A DNA stretch of 64,000 bases from Methylococcaceae bacterium. GTDB lineage: Bacteria; Pseudomonadota; Gammaproteobacteria; Methylococcales; Methylomonadaceae. The stretch is from the NCBI GenBank assembly GCA_006844705.1, contig SPJS01000066.1, positions 1 through 64,000 of the forward strand, read 5' to 3'. Positions 1-8,822 of the stretch are shown here, one piece after another. Made by a program: the position numbers and the translations under genes. Position 1 is the first letter of the stretch. Each line of letters starts with the position of its first letter. The notes under the pieces are model-generated. The model saw only the letters and a program-made list of their open reading frames with translations. It was not told the origin of the DNA and did not search any database.

Positions 1-110
1 CGGGGATTGTCCGGGTTACCAGTGAGTTGCCAGTCTATGACAAAAATAAATGTCCCCAGCAGTAAAAATTGAATTAAAGGTTGCGTTGCTAGCTTTATGT
101 AAAATTTCAT
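1..110 (-). CDS. PpiC-type peptidyl-prolyl isomerase, N-terminal fragment (cut by window edge)
   Basis: Only the first ~36 residues lie in the window. On the minus strand they read as a short basic start, then a hydrophobic stretch containing QPLIQFLLLGTFIFVIDW, then a polar tail. This 'plhFLLLG' membrane anchor is typical of PpiC-domain peptidyl-prolyl isomerases that often neighbour DUF3604 and HupE genes; a DUF3604 gene follows divergently. The catalytic domain would lie left of base 1. An ATG at 110 is the clearest start but lacks a good ribosome site; an in-frame TTG lies a little upstream. The family call is inference from the anchor and the context. Confidence 0.5.
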   Translation of the reverse strand, partial: MKFYIKLATQPLIQFLLLGTFIFVIDWQLTGNPDNP

Positions 111-144
111 GAAGTTTTGGAAAATTATCAAAAGCTGAATAAAT

Positions 145-249
145 TTATCCAGGAATGGATGGACTGTTGAAAAAACGCCTGCCGAAATATGGCCAGGCAC
201 GAATCAATGACAGAATCAGGCGGAGCAGAATAGCTTCAAAATTAACCAT
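145..249 (-). CDS. possible 34-residue small protein
   Basis: A minus-strand ATG follows the purine-rich sequence GGGGTGAAACA at Shine-Dalgarno distance. The ORF encodes a basic peptide with a hydrophobic first half (MVNFEAILLRLILSLIRAW) and stops 35 bases before the isomerase fragment. No family is recognised. It could be a real small membrane peptide, a leader for the next gene, or chance. Confidence 0.25.
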   Translation of the reverse strand: MVNFEAILLRLILSLIRAWPYFGRRFFNSPSIPG

Positions 250-661
250 TGTTTCACCCCCTGCATGTGACATTTTTATGAAAACTTGTCTGCCAAAGTT
301 AAGGATTTATTTTCCAGCCGAGTAACATCAAGGCGCAAAAGCCGGACGTTTTTTTGTGTTGTCAGAGTTGTCATATTTCTGTAATAAACCTATATAAATC
401 AAATATTTAAGCGTTGACCGTCAAGGCAAATGAGTATACTCTGCCCTCGACGAATGAGTAAACTATTTTGTCTGTATTTTTTGGTCTGCTGTTTAGTCCA
501 GCTCAGAAGCCGGAGAGGTGTTCCATTTGAATTAGTCGCCAGTCGTTTGGTAGGTGACGGGGCTTATGTATACAAATTTCGGTGTATTACAAATCTCATT
601 TAGTACGTCAAGATCACTTTTACAAATTGATAGAATCGTAGAGAATACTAGGAGATTAATA
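250..661. other. intergenic region with long leader of the DUF3604 gene
   Basis: This 412-base divergent region holds a candidate sigma-70 promoter near 414-440 and an apparent untranslated leader of about 215 bases before the 662 start. The leader has no riboswitch I recognise. An ATG-initiated reading frame extends back to 554 in frame, but the Shine-Dalgarno and the signal peptide both favour 662. Confidence 0.4.
414..440 (+). promoter_or_regulatory. candidate sigma-70 promoter for DUF3604 gene
   Basis: TTGACC (414-419) and TATACT (435-440) match -35 and -10 boxes well, but the spacer is only 15 bases, shorter than the usual 16-18. Activity is inferred. Confidence 0.35.
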
Positions 662-2764
662 ATGAACAAGTTACCTAGCAAGAAGCTGCTTTCCACAGCA
701 ATTCTTGCCGCATTATCTGTTTCGGACGCTGTAATGGCGGATTCGAAGCAACCGGAATTTAAAAAAGGCTCTGTTTATGATCGGGGAGAGGGAGAATACC
801 GGGCTGGGGACTTTCACAACCATACGACCTGTTCTGATGGCTCAACATCAGTCAGAACGCTCACGCGCAAGGCATTGACTGAACATGACTGGTTTATTCA
901 TGTAGGCCATTCCGGCCGTGGACCCCGCGATTGCCGTGTAAATGATTTTCTTTATCATGCCTTTGGCGGCGGTGCCCGTGTTGGGTTATGGAACAATACT
1001 CTACGCGACCCGGATACCGGTGCTATACCTGAAGATGCAATTAAAGGGGATGAAGTGCTGCGCGAGTTTGTAATAAAAAACTACGATGGAACTGAAACAA
1101 CTCAGACCGTTAATGATATGTGGCGTTGGCAGTCATTGCAGGAATTTAACCTTGAGGGAATTATTAATGAGCGTGAATTTCCAGGCAATGAAGACAAAGT
1201 TGCTTTCTTAGGTTTGGAATGGGTGGTGCCAGGCCATGAGCACGCATCAAATACTCTGATCGAAGGACAATTTGAAGATCAGCCACGTGCCGATGCGCTC
1301 GCACAATTTGAATACTGCTTTGCGCGTAATTCTGATGATACCAGCCAGGGCGGTGGTCAAGGTTGGACCTGTGAAATTTCCAAAGAAAATAACGATAAGT
1401 TGATTAAGCTTTTCGATGGTCGGCCTGAAGAAGGGACTGCGGATTACAATTCCACGTTGGGTGATGACGGAATCAACACTGATGACGATGGTGAGCATGT
1501 TAAGGCGGCTGCCGCTATTCTTTGGATGCAGGAGAAATATCCAAATCAAGGGGTGTTTGTACAAGCCCACGTTGAACGTCAAGGGGCTTTCCTGCCGGGA
1601 CAGAACCGCGGCTGGAACGTTGAGCATATGCGGGATATTAACACGTTGGTGCCGGAAGTTGCCCTAGGCTTTGAATCTCAACCTGGACATCAGGCACAAT
1701 CGAATCGTGGTTCATATAGCGGAAGTCGTCCAACAGCGGGATTCTGGACCTATGGTGGTACCGGTGCTTATTCTGCTGCGGAAATTTCCAAACCAGGATT
1801 GGATTTCGATGGTAAACCCATTGATCCAGCTACCACCCCTGAGTGTCAGGTTGAAGGAGTGAATTGCAGCAATGTCCCTAGAACCGTATTAAGTCGTCCG
1901 GGGATAAGAACGATGTGGGATGCAATGCTCAGTGAAGGTAGAAAGTTCTGGTTCTTTGCTTCTTCCGACTGGCATAACCGGGGCGCTTTCGGTCCTCTGG
2001 ATTTCGAATCTACCAATGACTTTTGGCCAGGCGAATATCAGGATAATTATACTTATATCATTGATAATAACCCTGACAATCCGGCTCAGGATATCGTTGA
2101 TGGACTACGTAGTGGTAATACTTTCGCGGTCAATGGTCAATTGATTGACAAAATGGAATTTGTCGCTTGTCACAGAGACAAATGTGCAACAATGGGTGAA
2201 ACCCTGAAAGTGCGACCCGGAGCAAGAATTAAAGTAGTGTTAAGGGTTCATGACCCGCGTGGCAAGAACAAAAGCCCTTATAGTTTCGACAACCCTATTT
2301 TAAGTCAAGTGGGGATCGAACAGCCCATTAACCGTCCTAGGCTTGCACATGTAGAGTTAATTAAAGGAAAGGTGAGCGCACCGGTTGGGCCGAAGAATCC
2401 TGATTATTTCAATCCTCTGGCACCGGCTACCACGTATGTTGCAAAACAATGGACAATGGAAGATTGGGGATATCGCCCAGTAAAAACCATGCGTTATTTC
2501 TTTAAAGCCAATGAAGACACCTATATCCGTAGCAGAGGGTCTAACATACCTCCTGGAACACCCTATGCACGTGACTTGGATGGCAATCCAATGGCGGACA
2601 ATCTGAAAGATAATATTGCCTGTAAAGATCCTTTATGTCCACCACATGTCAATGGAGTGCTTGATTATGACCTGGAGGCCTGGGCGGATATCTGGTTCTA
2701 TAGTAATCCTATTTTTATCGAAATTGACAGCAGTTATAAGCCGAAGAGGAATAAAAAGCGGTAA
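662..2764 (+). CDS. exported DUF3604 domain protein
   Basis: Encodes a 700-residue protein of the DUF3604 family, whose function is not established; the fold resembles metal-dependent PHP-type phosphoesterases. The start at 662 follows AGGAGATTAATA and opens a clear Sec signal peptide (basic KKLLS, hydrophobic core, cleavage near AVMA). Likely metal ligands are the FHNHTTCSDG motif soon after the signal peptide, GHEH around residue 190 and SSDWHNRG near residue 440. Cysteine pairs such as CHRDKC suggest disulfides in a periplasmic protein. It is a single gene, followed by a terminator, and divergent from an isomerase-type gene. The family call is firm; the substrate is unknown. Confidence 0.85.
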   Translation: MNKLPSKKLLSTAILAALSVSDAVMADSKQPEFKKGSVYDRGEGEYRAGDFHNHTTCSDGSTSVRTLTRKALTEHDWFIHVGHSGRGPRDCRVNDFLYHAFGGGARVGLWNNTLRDPDTGAIPEDAIKGDEVLREFVIKNYDGTETTQTVNDMWRWQSLQEFNLEGIINEREFPGNEDKVAFLGLEWVVPGHEHASNTLIEGQFEDQPRADALAQFEYCFARNSDDTSQGGGQGWTCEISKENNDKLIKLFDGRPEEGTADYNSTLGDDGINTDDDGEHVKAAAAILWMQEKYPNQGVFVQAHVERQGAFLPGQNRGWNVEHMRDINTLVPEVALGFESQPGHQAQSNRGSYSGSRPTAGFWTYGGTGAYSAAEISKPGLDFDGKPIDPATTPECQVEGVNCSNVPRTVLSRPGIRTMWDAMLSEGRKFWFFASSDWHNRGAFGPLDFESTNDFWPGEYQDNYTYIIDNNPDNPAQDIVDGLRSGNTFAVNGQLIDKMEFVACHRDKCATMGETLKVRPGARIKVVLRVHDPRGKNKSPYSFDNPILSQVGIEQPINRPRLAHVELIKGKVSAPVGPKNPDYFNPLAPATTYVAKQWTMEDWGYRPVKTMRYFFKANEDTYIRSRGSNIPPGTPYARDLDGNPMADNLKDNIACKDPLCPPHVNGVLDYDLEAWADIWFYSNPIFIEIDSSYKPKRNKKR

Positions 2765-2870
2765 TAACGTTACGCTGAACGTATCGACAGGTACTGTTGT
2801 ACCAGTAATGGGAATGAATACCTGCCCATCTTTGGGATAGCAATGTCATTGCCAGGTATTTGATAAACAT

Positions 2871-2900
2871 AAGGTGTCTCATCAGATGGGGCACCTTTTT
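2871..2900 (+). terminator. rho-independent terminator after DUF3604 gene
   Basis: An AAGGTG...CACCTT hairpin continued by G-U pairs (stem about 12 bp, short loop) is followed directly by TTTTTGTTTGTTT. Confidence 0.8.
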
Positions 2901-2992
2901 GTTTGTTTATAGGATGACTTATTTGTTAAATTCTTTCTTGGTTTTTTGTGATAGTAAACAGAGGGCACAACGGTATATTACAGGAAACAACT

Positions 2993-3517
2993 ATGATCAA
3001 TATTGATTCCATTTATTGCAAACTGTCAGGCGTGTTTTTGTGCATTCTGATGTTGGTTGGATGTTCTAATCATCAGATGACGCACACGCAGAATATAGAC
3101 GAAAACAAGGTGGGCTCGGAGCATGCCAAAGCCGTGTTGTATATAGTTTTTGACCGGCTTGATTGTGATTTGGAAGGGACTATTGATACTGCTGAAGTCG
3201 ATGATCATTTTGCCCAGATCTGGCATCCGGCTGATCTGGATCAATCCATGAGTCTGTCACGTAAAGAATATCAGTTGGTACATGCCCCTGTAACGCGAGG
3301 GATAGCAACTGCGTTGTTCAAGGATGCAGATACTGATGCCAACGGACATATCGGCGCGGGTGAATTTAGAGATCATTTACAACGGATGATCCTGACCCTG
3401 GATGCCAATGGGGATTTTGAAGTGACACGTCAGGAAGCAGGTCTAAAGGCTTTAGCCCCTCCCAGGCCGAGGGAGAATTCGTCGTCAACGAAAGAGCATC
3501 ACCATCATCATGAGTAA
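2993..3517 (+). CDS. EF-hand lipoprotein with polyhistidine tail
   Basis: 174 residues from the ATG at 2993 (CAGGAAAC upstream). The N-terminus is a lipoprotein signal with lipobox LVGC, so the mature protein should be lipid-anchored in the envelope. Three calcium-binding-like loops follow: DRLDCDLEGTID, DADTDANGHIGAGE and DANGDFEVTRQE, the second the best match to an EF-hand. The protein ends in five histidines and a glutamate. The last codons overlap the start of the downstream oxygenase gene by 8 bases, suggesting coupled translation. EF-hand content is seen; calcium binding and any metal role of the His tail are inferred. The function is unknown. Confidence 0.75.
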   Translation: MINIDSIYCKLSGVFLCILMLVGCSNHQMTHTQNIDENKVGSEHAKAVLYIVFDRLDCDLEGTIDTAEVDDHFAQIWHPADLDQSMSLSRKEYQLVHAPVTRGIATALFKDADTDANGHIGAGEFRDHLQRMILTLDANGDFEVTRQEAGLKALAPPRPRENSSSTKEHHHHHE

Positions 3518-4160
3518 TATAGAAATCAAGGCACTGTTCCCAATGCCATTTGTGATAGTGAGAGGGCTGTTATCTCCCGCATTGGTGCAGTCGAGTATTG
3601 AGAGTATTTGTGAGGCAACAACAGGGGCTAATTTCAAGTCTTCTTTATTACATCATACAGAAATTTTTGACCCTTCTTCACAGCAGCCTTATTGCCAGTT
3701 CGATGAAATAATCATGCCTCGGCTAATGGATTTTGGCGCATTGTTATTCGGGGAGGCGCTTAATTGGTCGATCAAAGAAATATGGACTAATTTGATGGAG
3801 CCTGGAGGTTATCAGGCGATTCATAATCATAGTAATAGTTTTATTTCGGGCATAATATATCTCACCGAGAGCCACCCTTCATCGCGGACAGTGTTCCATC
3901 GCAGCATAGGAGGAAGGGAGTTCATTTTCAGTAATGATAATCCCAATGCCGAAATGGGGGCTTTTAATGGTAATAAATGGGTTGCTCCGGAAATGAAACC
4001 GGGGGATATGGTTTTGTTCCCCAGCTATTTATTGCATGAAGTTCCACAAAACCAGGGACAAAGGAGAATTACCATCGCATTTAATGCCATCCCTGAGCGA
4101 TTGGATTCCTGGGGATATGCGGTCAGTTTTAACAGTTACCGTTCTGGTCAAGATCAATAA
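3510..4160 (+). CDS. putative 2-oxoglutarate/Fe(II)-dependent oxygenase (TIGR02466-like)
   Basis: 216 residues. The central HNHSNSFISGIIYL and C-terminal GDMVLFPSYLLHEV segments match the double-stranded beta-helix of the TIGR02466 family. The histidines there are the likely iron ligands, and an arginine in QGQRRITIAFN the likely 2-oxoglutarate contact. The substrate is unknown; related proteins often act on proteins or small molecules. The gene overlaps the EF-hand lipoprotein gene by 8 bases, so the two are probably co-expressed even though this product has no signal peptide and should be cytoplasmic. Confidence 0.75.
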   Translation: MSNIEIKALFPMPFVIVRGLLSPALVQSSIESICEATTGANFKSSLLHHTEIFDPSSQQPYCQFDEIIMPRLMDFGALLFGEALNWSIKEIWTNLMEPGGYQAIHNHSNSFISGIIYLTESHPSSRTVFHRSIGGREFIFSNDNPNAEMGAFNGNKWVAPEMKPGDMVLFPSYLLHEVPQNQGQRRITIAFNAIPERLDSWGYAVSFNSYRSGQDQ

Positions 4161-4203
4161 TTGGGCGATGCATAGACATTTAATCGCACCTTTTTCTTGT
4201 TAA

Positions 4204-4668
4204 TTAATCAGTATCCCTGCTTGAATTTTTATGTTTTCGTTCCAGAGTGTCACTCAGTCGTAATAACGCTGAAGCGAGTCTATCCTGCTTTCGGCTAAGG
4301 GCGATGCTTTCAATGATGGAGACTGATTTTAAATCAGGCAGTGATGGTTGGCTTGTTTTTTGTGTGTGAGATCTCTGCTGCAGAATTTTTAGTTTGATTT
4401 TTTCAATATTGATGTATCCAGATTCATGCAGAATACGTAAGAGTGCTGATTCGAAAAAGCGCAATTGAGAAGACCAGGCAGCTGAATCGGTGAAAATGAT
4501 CAGGTGCTCAGACTTGGGCAGGCAGTAATGGATGCTATTTGCAAATTGCTTGGGTACGGCGGAACGCACTAGCTTGAGGATGATTTGATGTCGCGTTATG
4601 GTTTGTTGGTAAGCTTGAAACTGGGTTGCAGAATATGAATGGGCTGATTTGAATGATGAATCATTCAT
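4204..4668 (-). CDS. DUF721 (DciA-like) protein
   Basis: 154 residues. The segment with LKLVRSAVPKQFANSIHYC and the later LIIFTDSAAWSSQLRF resembles DUF721/DciA proteins, which in many bacteria help load the replicative helicase DnaB. It is followed by a basic C-terminal tail. The start overlaps the gpsA stop (ATGA). Similarity is at motif level, so a role in replication is inferred, not shown. Confidence 0.65.
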   Translation of the reverse strand: MNDSSFKSAHSYSATQFQAYQQTITRHQIILKLVRSAVPKQFANSIHYCLPKSEHLIIFTDSAAWSSQLRFFESALLRILHESGYINIEKIKLKILQQRSHTQKTSQPSLPDLKSVSIIESIALSRKQDRLASALLRLSDTLERKHKNSSRDTD

Positions 4669-5660
4669 GATTCAGCCTTAAGCGCCCTGTTTAACAGGTT
4701 TTCAACGGCATGTCTTGGAGGCAACTGATTATATAGTACTTGGTAAGTTTGTTCTGTGATAGGCATTTCAATCGCATTTCGTTGCGCCAGATGATAGGTC
4801 TCACGGGCAGCGGGGTAGCCTTCCACTTCCTGGCCAATATCTGACAATGCCTGTTCAATGTTTTGACCCTTGCCTAACGCCAGGCCAAACCGGCGGTTTC
4901 GAGATTTATCGTCAGTGCAGGTAAGGATCAGGTCGCCTAAGCCGGCCAGTCCCATAAATGTTTCTGCCTGACCTCCCAAGCGGATGCCGAGCTTGATGAT
5001 TTCATTTAGTCCGCGGGTGATCAATGCAGATCGGGTGTTGGCTCCAAAGCCTAATCCATCGGCGATGCCGGCCGCAATGGCGAGTACATTTTTGACAGCG
5101 CCGCCCACCTGAACACCAACCATATCCTGACTGCTATAGGTTCTGAAATACTGGTTATGAAAAATTGAAGTCAGTTGATGGGTAAATGCTTGAGACGGGC
5201 TGGCGATAGTGATGGCGGTCGGCAGGTTTTGCGCTACTTCTTGAGCAAATGTGGGGCCGGACAAGACGGCGACTGGCAGTTTGGCAGAAAGTGTATCTTC
5301 AGCAATAATGTGCAAAAGATGACCGTTGTCGGGGCAAAACCCTTTGGTTGCCCATGCAATTTTTTGATCCTTGCGCAACACAGGGTTGATATGTTGAAGG
5401 GTTTGCTTGAACACATGGCTGGGCACCGCGAGAAGAATAATGTCACTGGAAAGTACGGCTTCAGTCAAGTTGTCTGTTACCGTCAAATTTGAAGGGAATG
5501 CAAAGCCGGGTAAATAGCGATGGTTACAGTTGTCTTTTAAAAGATCTGCGATGTGTTGAGTGCGGTGCCCCCATAAGTAGGTTGAAACGCCATTGCGCGC
5601 TGCGAGTAGAGCTAGCGCGGTGCCCCAAGAGCCCGCGCCAAGCACACAGATGTGATCCAT
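4665..5660 (-). CDS. gpsA: glycerol-3-phosphate dehydrogenase [NAD(P)+]
   Basis: 331 residues, the usual GpsA length. It reduces dihydroxyacetone phosphate to sn-glycerol 3-phosphate for phospholipid synthesis in the cytoplasm. The NAD(P)-binding GAGSWGTALA lies at residues 8-17, the catalytic lysine region is GGAVKNVLAIAAGI, and NTRSALITRGL and GLAGLGDL are conserved. The start overlaps the secB stop by one base, so it is coupled to secB, the order found in E. coli. Confidence 0.96.
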   Translation of the reverse strand: MDHICVLGAGSWGTALALLAARNGVSTYLWGHRTQHIADLLKDNCNHRYLPGFAFPSNLTVTDNLTEAVLSSDIILLAVPSHVFKQTLQHINPVLRKDQKIAWATKGFCPDNGHLLHIIAEDTLSAKLPVAVLSGPTFAQEVAQNLPTAITIASPSQAFTHQLTSIFHNQYFRTYSSQDMVGVQVGGAVKNVLAIAAGIADGLGFGANTRSALITRGLNEIIKLGIRLGGQAETFMGLAGLGDLILTCTDDKSRNRRFGLALGKGQNIEQALSDIGQEVEGYPAARETYHLAQRNAIEMPITEQTYQVLYNQLPPRHAVENLLNRALKAES

Positions 5661-6130
5661 TAATTTAATTTATCAGGGGCGGGCGAGTCTTTTTGAGCCT
5701 GTTGCAGGTGTTGCGCATAGATTGCGTCAAAATTTACCGGAGCAAGAATTAGTTGTGGAAAGCCGCCTTTTGAAACCAGGTCTGAAACAACCTCACGCGC
5801 ATATGGGAAAAGTACATTAGGACAGAAGCTGCCAAACATGGGGCCCATTTCCTGGTCACTGAAACCGGATAGAGAGAAAATGCCGGCCTGGACAACTTCT
5901 ACCAAATAGGCGGTTGTCTCCTGCGTTGTTACAGTAACAGTAACCGTCAGAGTGACTTCAAATAAACCATCTTCAAGAGTATCGAGGTTGGTGCCTAAGT
6001 TGAAATCAACTTTTGGTTCCCACTTATTGGTAAATATTTTTGGGGCATTAGGTGTTTCAAAAGAAATATCTTTAGTGTAGATTTTCTGGATGGAAAACTG
6101 CTTATCTTCCGGAGCATTAGTTTCGGCCAT
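5660..6130 (-). CDS. secB: protein-export chaperone SecB
   Basis: 156 residues. SecB is a cytoplasmic tetramer that keeps preproteins unfolded and delivers them to SecA. Family features are FSIQKIYTKDISFETPNAP near the start, the repeated TVTVTVT strand, and FPYAREVVSDLVSKGGFPQLILAPVNF in the second half. It lies between the rhodanese gene and gpsA, as in many gammaproteobacteria. Confidence 0.96.
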   Translation of the reverse strand: MAETNAPEDKQFSIQKIYTKDISFETPNAPKIFTNKWEPKVDFNLGTNLDTLEDGLFEVTLTVTVTVTTQETTAYLVEVVQAGIFSLSGFSDQEMGPMFGSFCPNVLFPYAREVVSDLVSKGGFPQLILAPVNFDAIYAQHLQQAQKDSPAPDKLN

Positions 6131-6165
6131 GGTATTAGTTGGTTTGATTCAGAATAAGGTAAAAG

Positions 6166-6600
6166 TTATTTAGTGTTCTCTTTTGTAATCGGTAGTTTGC
6201 TGTCTTCCCAGGATTGCATGCCGCCGGTTATGTTAAAAACTTTTTCAAATCCTGCTTTAATCAGGGCTTTGCAACCGGCTGCAGATCGAGCGCCATTTTG
6301 ACAAACAACAATCACTGATTGGTTTTTGTAAGGCGCAAGTGTAGCAACTTTATCTTCAATAGATGTTAAAGGAATGTTGATGGCATCCTCTATATGGCCT
6401 TTTTTGAATTCAAGATAATCTCTAATATCCACAATTTGAGTATCATCACTGTTCATTTTAGTGACGACAAGCATGGGAGAAATAGAAGAGAACTTGCTGA
6501 AAGAGTTTTCAATTAAGTCCTGAATTAATAAAAAAGTAACGGCTACCCAGGCCAGAGCCAATAAGTAATGGTTGGAAATAAATTCAATATATTGATCCAT
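6166..6600 (-). CDS. membrane-anchored rhodanese (YibN-like)
   Basis: 144 residues. One N-terminal membrane segment (LLALAWVAVTFLLIQDL) is followed by a rhodanese domain with the active-site loop CQNGARS, whose cysteine accepts sulfane sulfur. YibN occupies the same place upstream of secB in E. coli. Here the gene lies 33 bases downstream of an ArsR-family regulator that has a persulfide-sensor-like cysteine pair, which suggests a role in sulfide or persulfide handling. The sulfurtransferase fold is clear; the donor and acceptor are unknown. Confidence 0.88.
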   Translation of the reverse strand: MDQYIEFISNHYLLALAWVAVTFLLIQDLIENSFSKFSSISPMLVVTKMNSDDTQIVDIRDYLEFKKGHIEDAINIPLTSIEDKVATLAPYKNQSVIVVCQNGARSAAGCKALIKAGFEKVFNITGGMQSWEDSKLPITKENTK

Positions 6601-6633
6601 TTCGAAGGGTCCAGAATAAAAAAGGGATATAGC

Positions 6634-6948
6634 TTAACAGTTTGCGCAAAAAACTTCCCGCATCATGCGGATAAGTTTAAGAGTGCGTTCATCGTCAATA
6701 AAATAGTACACGCGATTAGCTTCTTTTTCATAGCCGAGAATATCCTTTTCTCTGAGAATGGCTAAATGTTGGGAAATATTGCTCTGACTCGTGCCGACCA
6801 TGTTGACAATGTCTTGTACACTGACTTTGTTATTGCCCAGAACGCAGAGTATTTTCAGGCGTAGAGGATGGGACATTGCTTTAATGCAACGTGCAGCGCG
6901 ATTGATTTCGGCGTCGTTATATAAAAATTCTTCGTCTTGTTTTTCCAT
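6634..6948 (-). CDS. ArsR/SmtB-family regulator, SqrR/BigR/YgaV-like
   Basis: 104-residue winged-helix repressor. AMSHPLRLKILCVL opens the DNA-binding domain, TSQSNISQHLAILRE is the recognition helix, and NRVYYFIDDE the wing. Cys35 and Cys101 lie 66 residues apart, the same spacing as the redox pair (C41/C107) of the persulfide sensor SqrR; a further Cys104 ends the protein. The metal-binding ELCVCDL motif of arsenic or cadmium sensors is absent. It is first in a probable operon with rhodanese, secB, gpsA and DUF721. The persulfide-sensing role is inferred from the cysteines and the rhodanese neighbour. Confidence 0.8.
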   Translation of the reverse strand: MEKQDEEFLYNDAEINRAARCIKAMSHPLRLKILCVLGNNKVSVQDIVNMVGTSQSNISQHLAILREKDILGYEKEANRVYYFIDDERTLKLIRMMREVFCANC

Positions 6949-7214
6949 GGGGAGGATAAAGTTGCTGAGACCAAACGACTATACCTTGCATATGAAGATA
7001 CTGGATAATTTCCTGCTAATTAACAGCGTTTTATCTGTGGAGAAGATATAATTGGCTTCAAGCGTTTGGATGCTCTGGTAAAATCTAACGTTCAAATTTA
7101 ACAGAGTCACCGAATTTGTTCAATTATTTGTCTTAATTTTTAACATATTTTGTTGATAAACAAATAGTTGACGTCAGGCGTCTTTATTTAATCGGATATA
7201 ACTACGGAGTTTTT

Positions 7215-8753
7215 ATGACAGGTCAATGCAAACCTTTGGTGCTGTGTATTCTTGATGGATTCGGGCATCGTGAAGAAACCGAAAACAATGCGATTGCTAT
7301 GGCGGACATGCCTTGCTGGGATGATTTGGTTGAGAGATACCCATCAACATTGCTTGATTGCTCAGGTTCTGTGGTGGGTTTGCCTGAGTTGCAAATGGGG
7401 AATTCCGAAGTCGGGCATCTACATATTGGCAGTGGCCGGTTGTTGCGTCAGGAGTTGTCACGGGTTAATCAATCATTGGTCGATGGCAGCTTTTATGAAA
7501 ATGATGTGTTATGCAAGGCGGTTGATGTTGCCATTGAAAAGGACAAGGCAGTTCATGTCCTGTGTCTGCTTTCTCCGGGTGGAGTGCATAGTCATGAAAA
7601 GCAGATTCATGGCATGCTTGAACTTGCAGCTAAACGAGGCGCAAAAAAAATCTATTTGCATGCTTTTCTGGACGGACGTGATGTGCCACCGAAAAGTGCA
7701 GAGAGCTCAATCAAGTTGGCGGATGAAAAATTTGCTGAATTAGGTGTGGGGCAGATTGCTTCTATTACGGGCCGTTTTTATGCGATGGACAGGGATAAGC
7801 GCTGGGAGCGTGTTGAGCTTGCTTATAACCTGCTGGCCAAAGGTGAGACTGAGTATAAGTACGCCTCAGCAATGGAAGCGTTGGATGCGGCCTATGCAAG
7901 AGATGAAACGGATGAATTCGTGATGCCGTCGGCAATTTTGGATGATGCGGGCAACGTGATCAGTATCGATGCTGAAGATTCAGTTGTATTCATGAATTTC
8001 CGTGCTGATCGTGCAAGAGAAATTGCCATTGCCTTGGCGGGTAAAGATTTTGATGGCTTCAATCGTGGGCAGGCTCCTCTGCAAGGCTGTTTTGTTACGC
8101 TGACTGAATACCGTCAAGATTTTGATTTCCATGTCGCTTTCCCTCCGTTTGAAGTGAAAAACGGCATTGGTGAGGTGTTATCAAATTTGGGGTTGAAGCA
8201 ACTACGTCTGGCAGAAACTGAAAAGTATGCGCATGTGACTTTTTTCCTTAATGGAGGAAGGGACGAAGCATATGACGGAGAAGAAAGAATTCTGGTGCAG
8301 TCGCCAAGAGTAAAAACATACGATATGCAACCGGAGATGAGTGCGCCAGAAGTGACCGAGCATTTGGTGTCTGCCATTAATGGGGGTGCCTATGATGTCA
8401 TCATCTGTAATTACGCCAATTGCGATATGGTAGGGCATACCGGCAACCTGGACGCATCTGTAAAAGCGGTAAGAACGATTGATCAATCTTTGCAAAAAGT
8501 TGTCGCTGCATTAGAAGCTGTCGGTGGGCAGATGTTGATTACTGCTGATCATGGCAATATTGAATACATGGTCAATGAGAAATCCGGGCAACCGCATACA
8601 GCTCATACCACTAACCTGGTGCCTTTGGTTCATGTGGGTGGAAACAATGCCTTGAAGGAAGGCGGCTCGTTATCTGACCTGGCACCTACCATGCTGGATA
8701 TTTTAGGTCAGCAGCAGCCTGAAGAAATGACGGGTCATACATTACTGCTTTGA
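7215..8753 (+). CDS. gpmI: 2,3-bisphosphoglycerate-independent phosphoglycerate mutase
   Basis: 512 residues, full length. It interconverts 3- and 2-phosphoglycerate using two Mn2+ ions. The N-terminal VLCILDGFG carries the first metal aspartate, Ser64 in MGNSEVGHLHIGSGR is the phosphorylated nucleophile, and the C-terminal ITADHGNIE and HTAHTTNLVPLV supply metal ligands. The ATG at 7215 follows ACGGAG. It precedes an EnvC-type gene and a CtpA gene, the gpmI-envC-ctp order seen in many gammaproteobacteria. Confidence 0.96.
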   Translation: MTGQCKPLVLCILDGFGHREETENNAIAMADMPCWDDLVERYPSTLLDCSGSVVGLPELQMGNSEVGHLHIGSGRLLRQELSRVNQSLVDGSFYENDVLCKAVDVAIEKDKAVHVLCLLSPGGVHSHEKQIHGMLELAAKRGAKKIYLHAFLDGRDVPPKSAESSIKLADEKFAELGVGQIASITGRFYAMDRDKRWERVELAYNLLAKGETEYKYASAMEALDAAYARDETDEFVMPSAILDDAGNVISIDAEDSVVFMNFRADRAREIAIALAGKDFDGFNRGQAPLQGCFVTLTEYRQDFDFHVAFPPFEVKNGIGEVLSNLGLKQLRLAETEKYAHVTFFLNGGRDEAYDGEERILVQSPRVKTYDMQPEMSAPEVTEHLVSAINGGAYDVIICNYANCDMVGHTGNLDASVKAVRTIDQSLQKVVAALEAVGGQMLITADHGNIEYMVNEKSGQPHTAHTTNLVPLVHVGGNNALKEGGSLSDLAPTMLDILGQQQPEEMTGHTLLL

Positions 8754-8822
8754 TCTTTTCCATAATGTGTACTTAAATCAGTCAATATCAGTCCGGTAAT
8801 AGCTGATTTGAGCTCTATATCT

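Noticed and set aside
3490..3517. Poly-His end of the lipoprotein as an engineered His tag
   Set aside because: Codon use is mixed, the natural stop follows a Glu, and the next gene overlaps; nothing suggests vector sequence.
7150..7200. TTGACG-based promoter before gpmI
   Set aside because: No -10 box occurs at 16-18 bases; only weak boxes at 13 or 21 bases.
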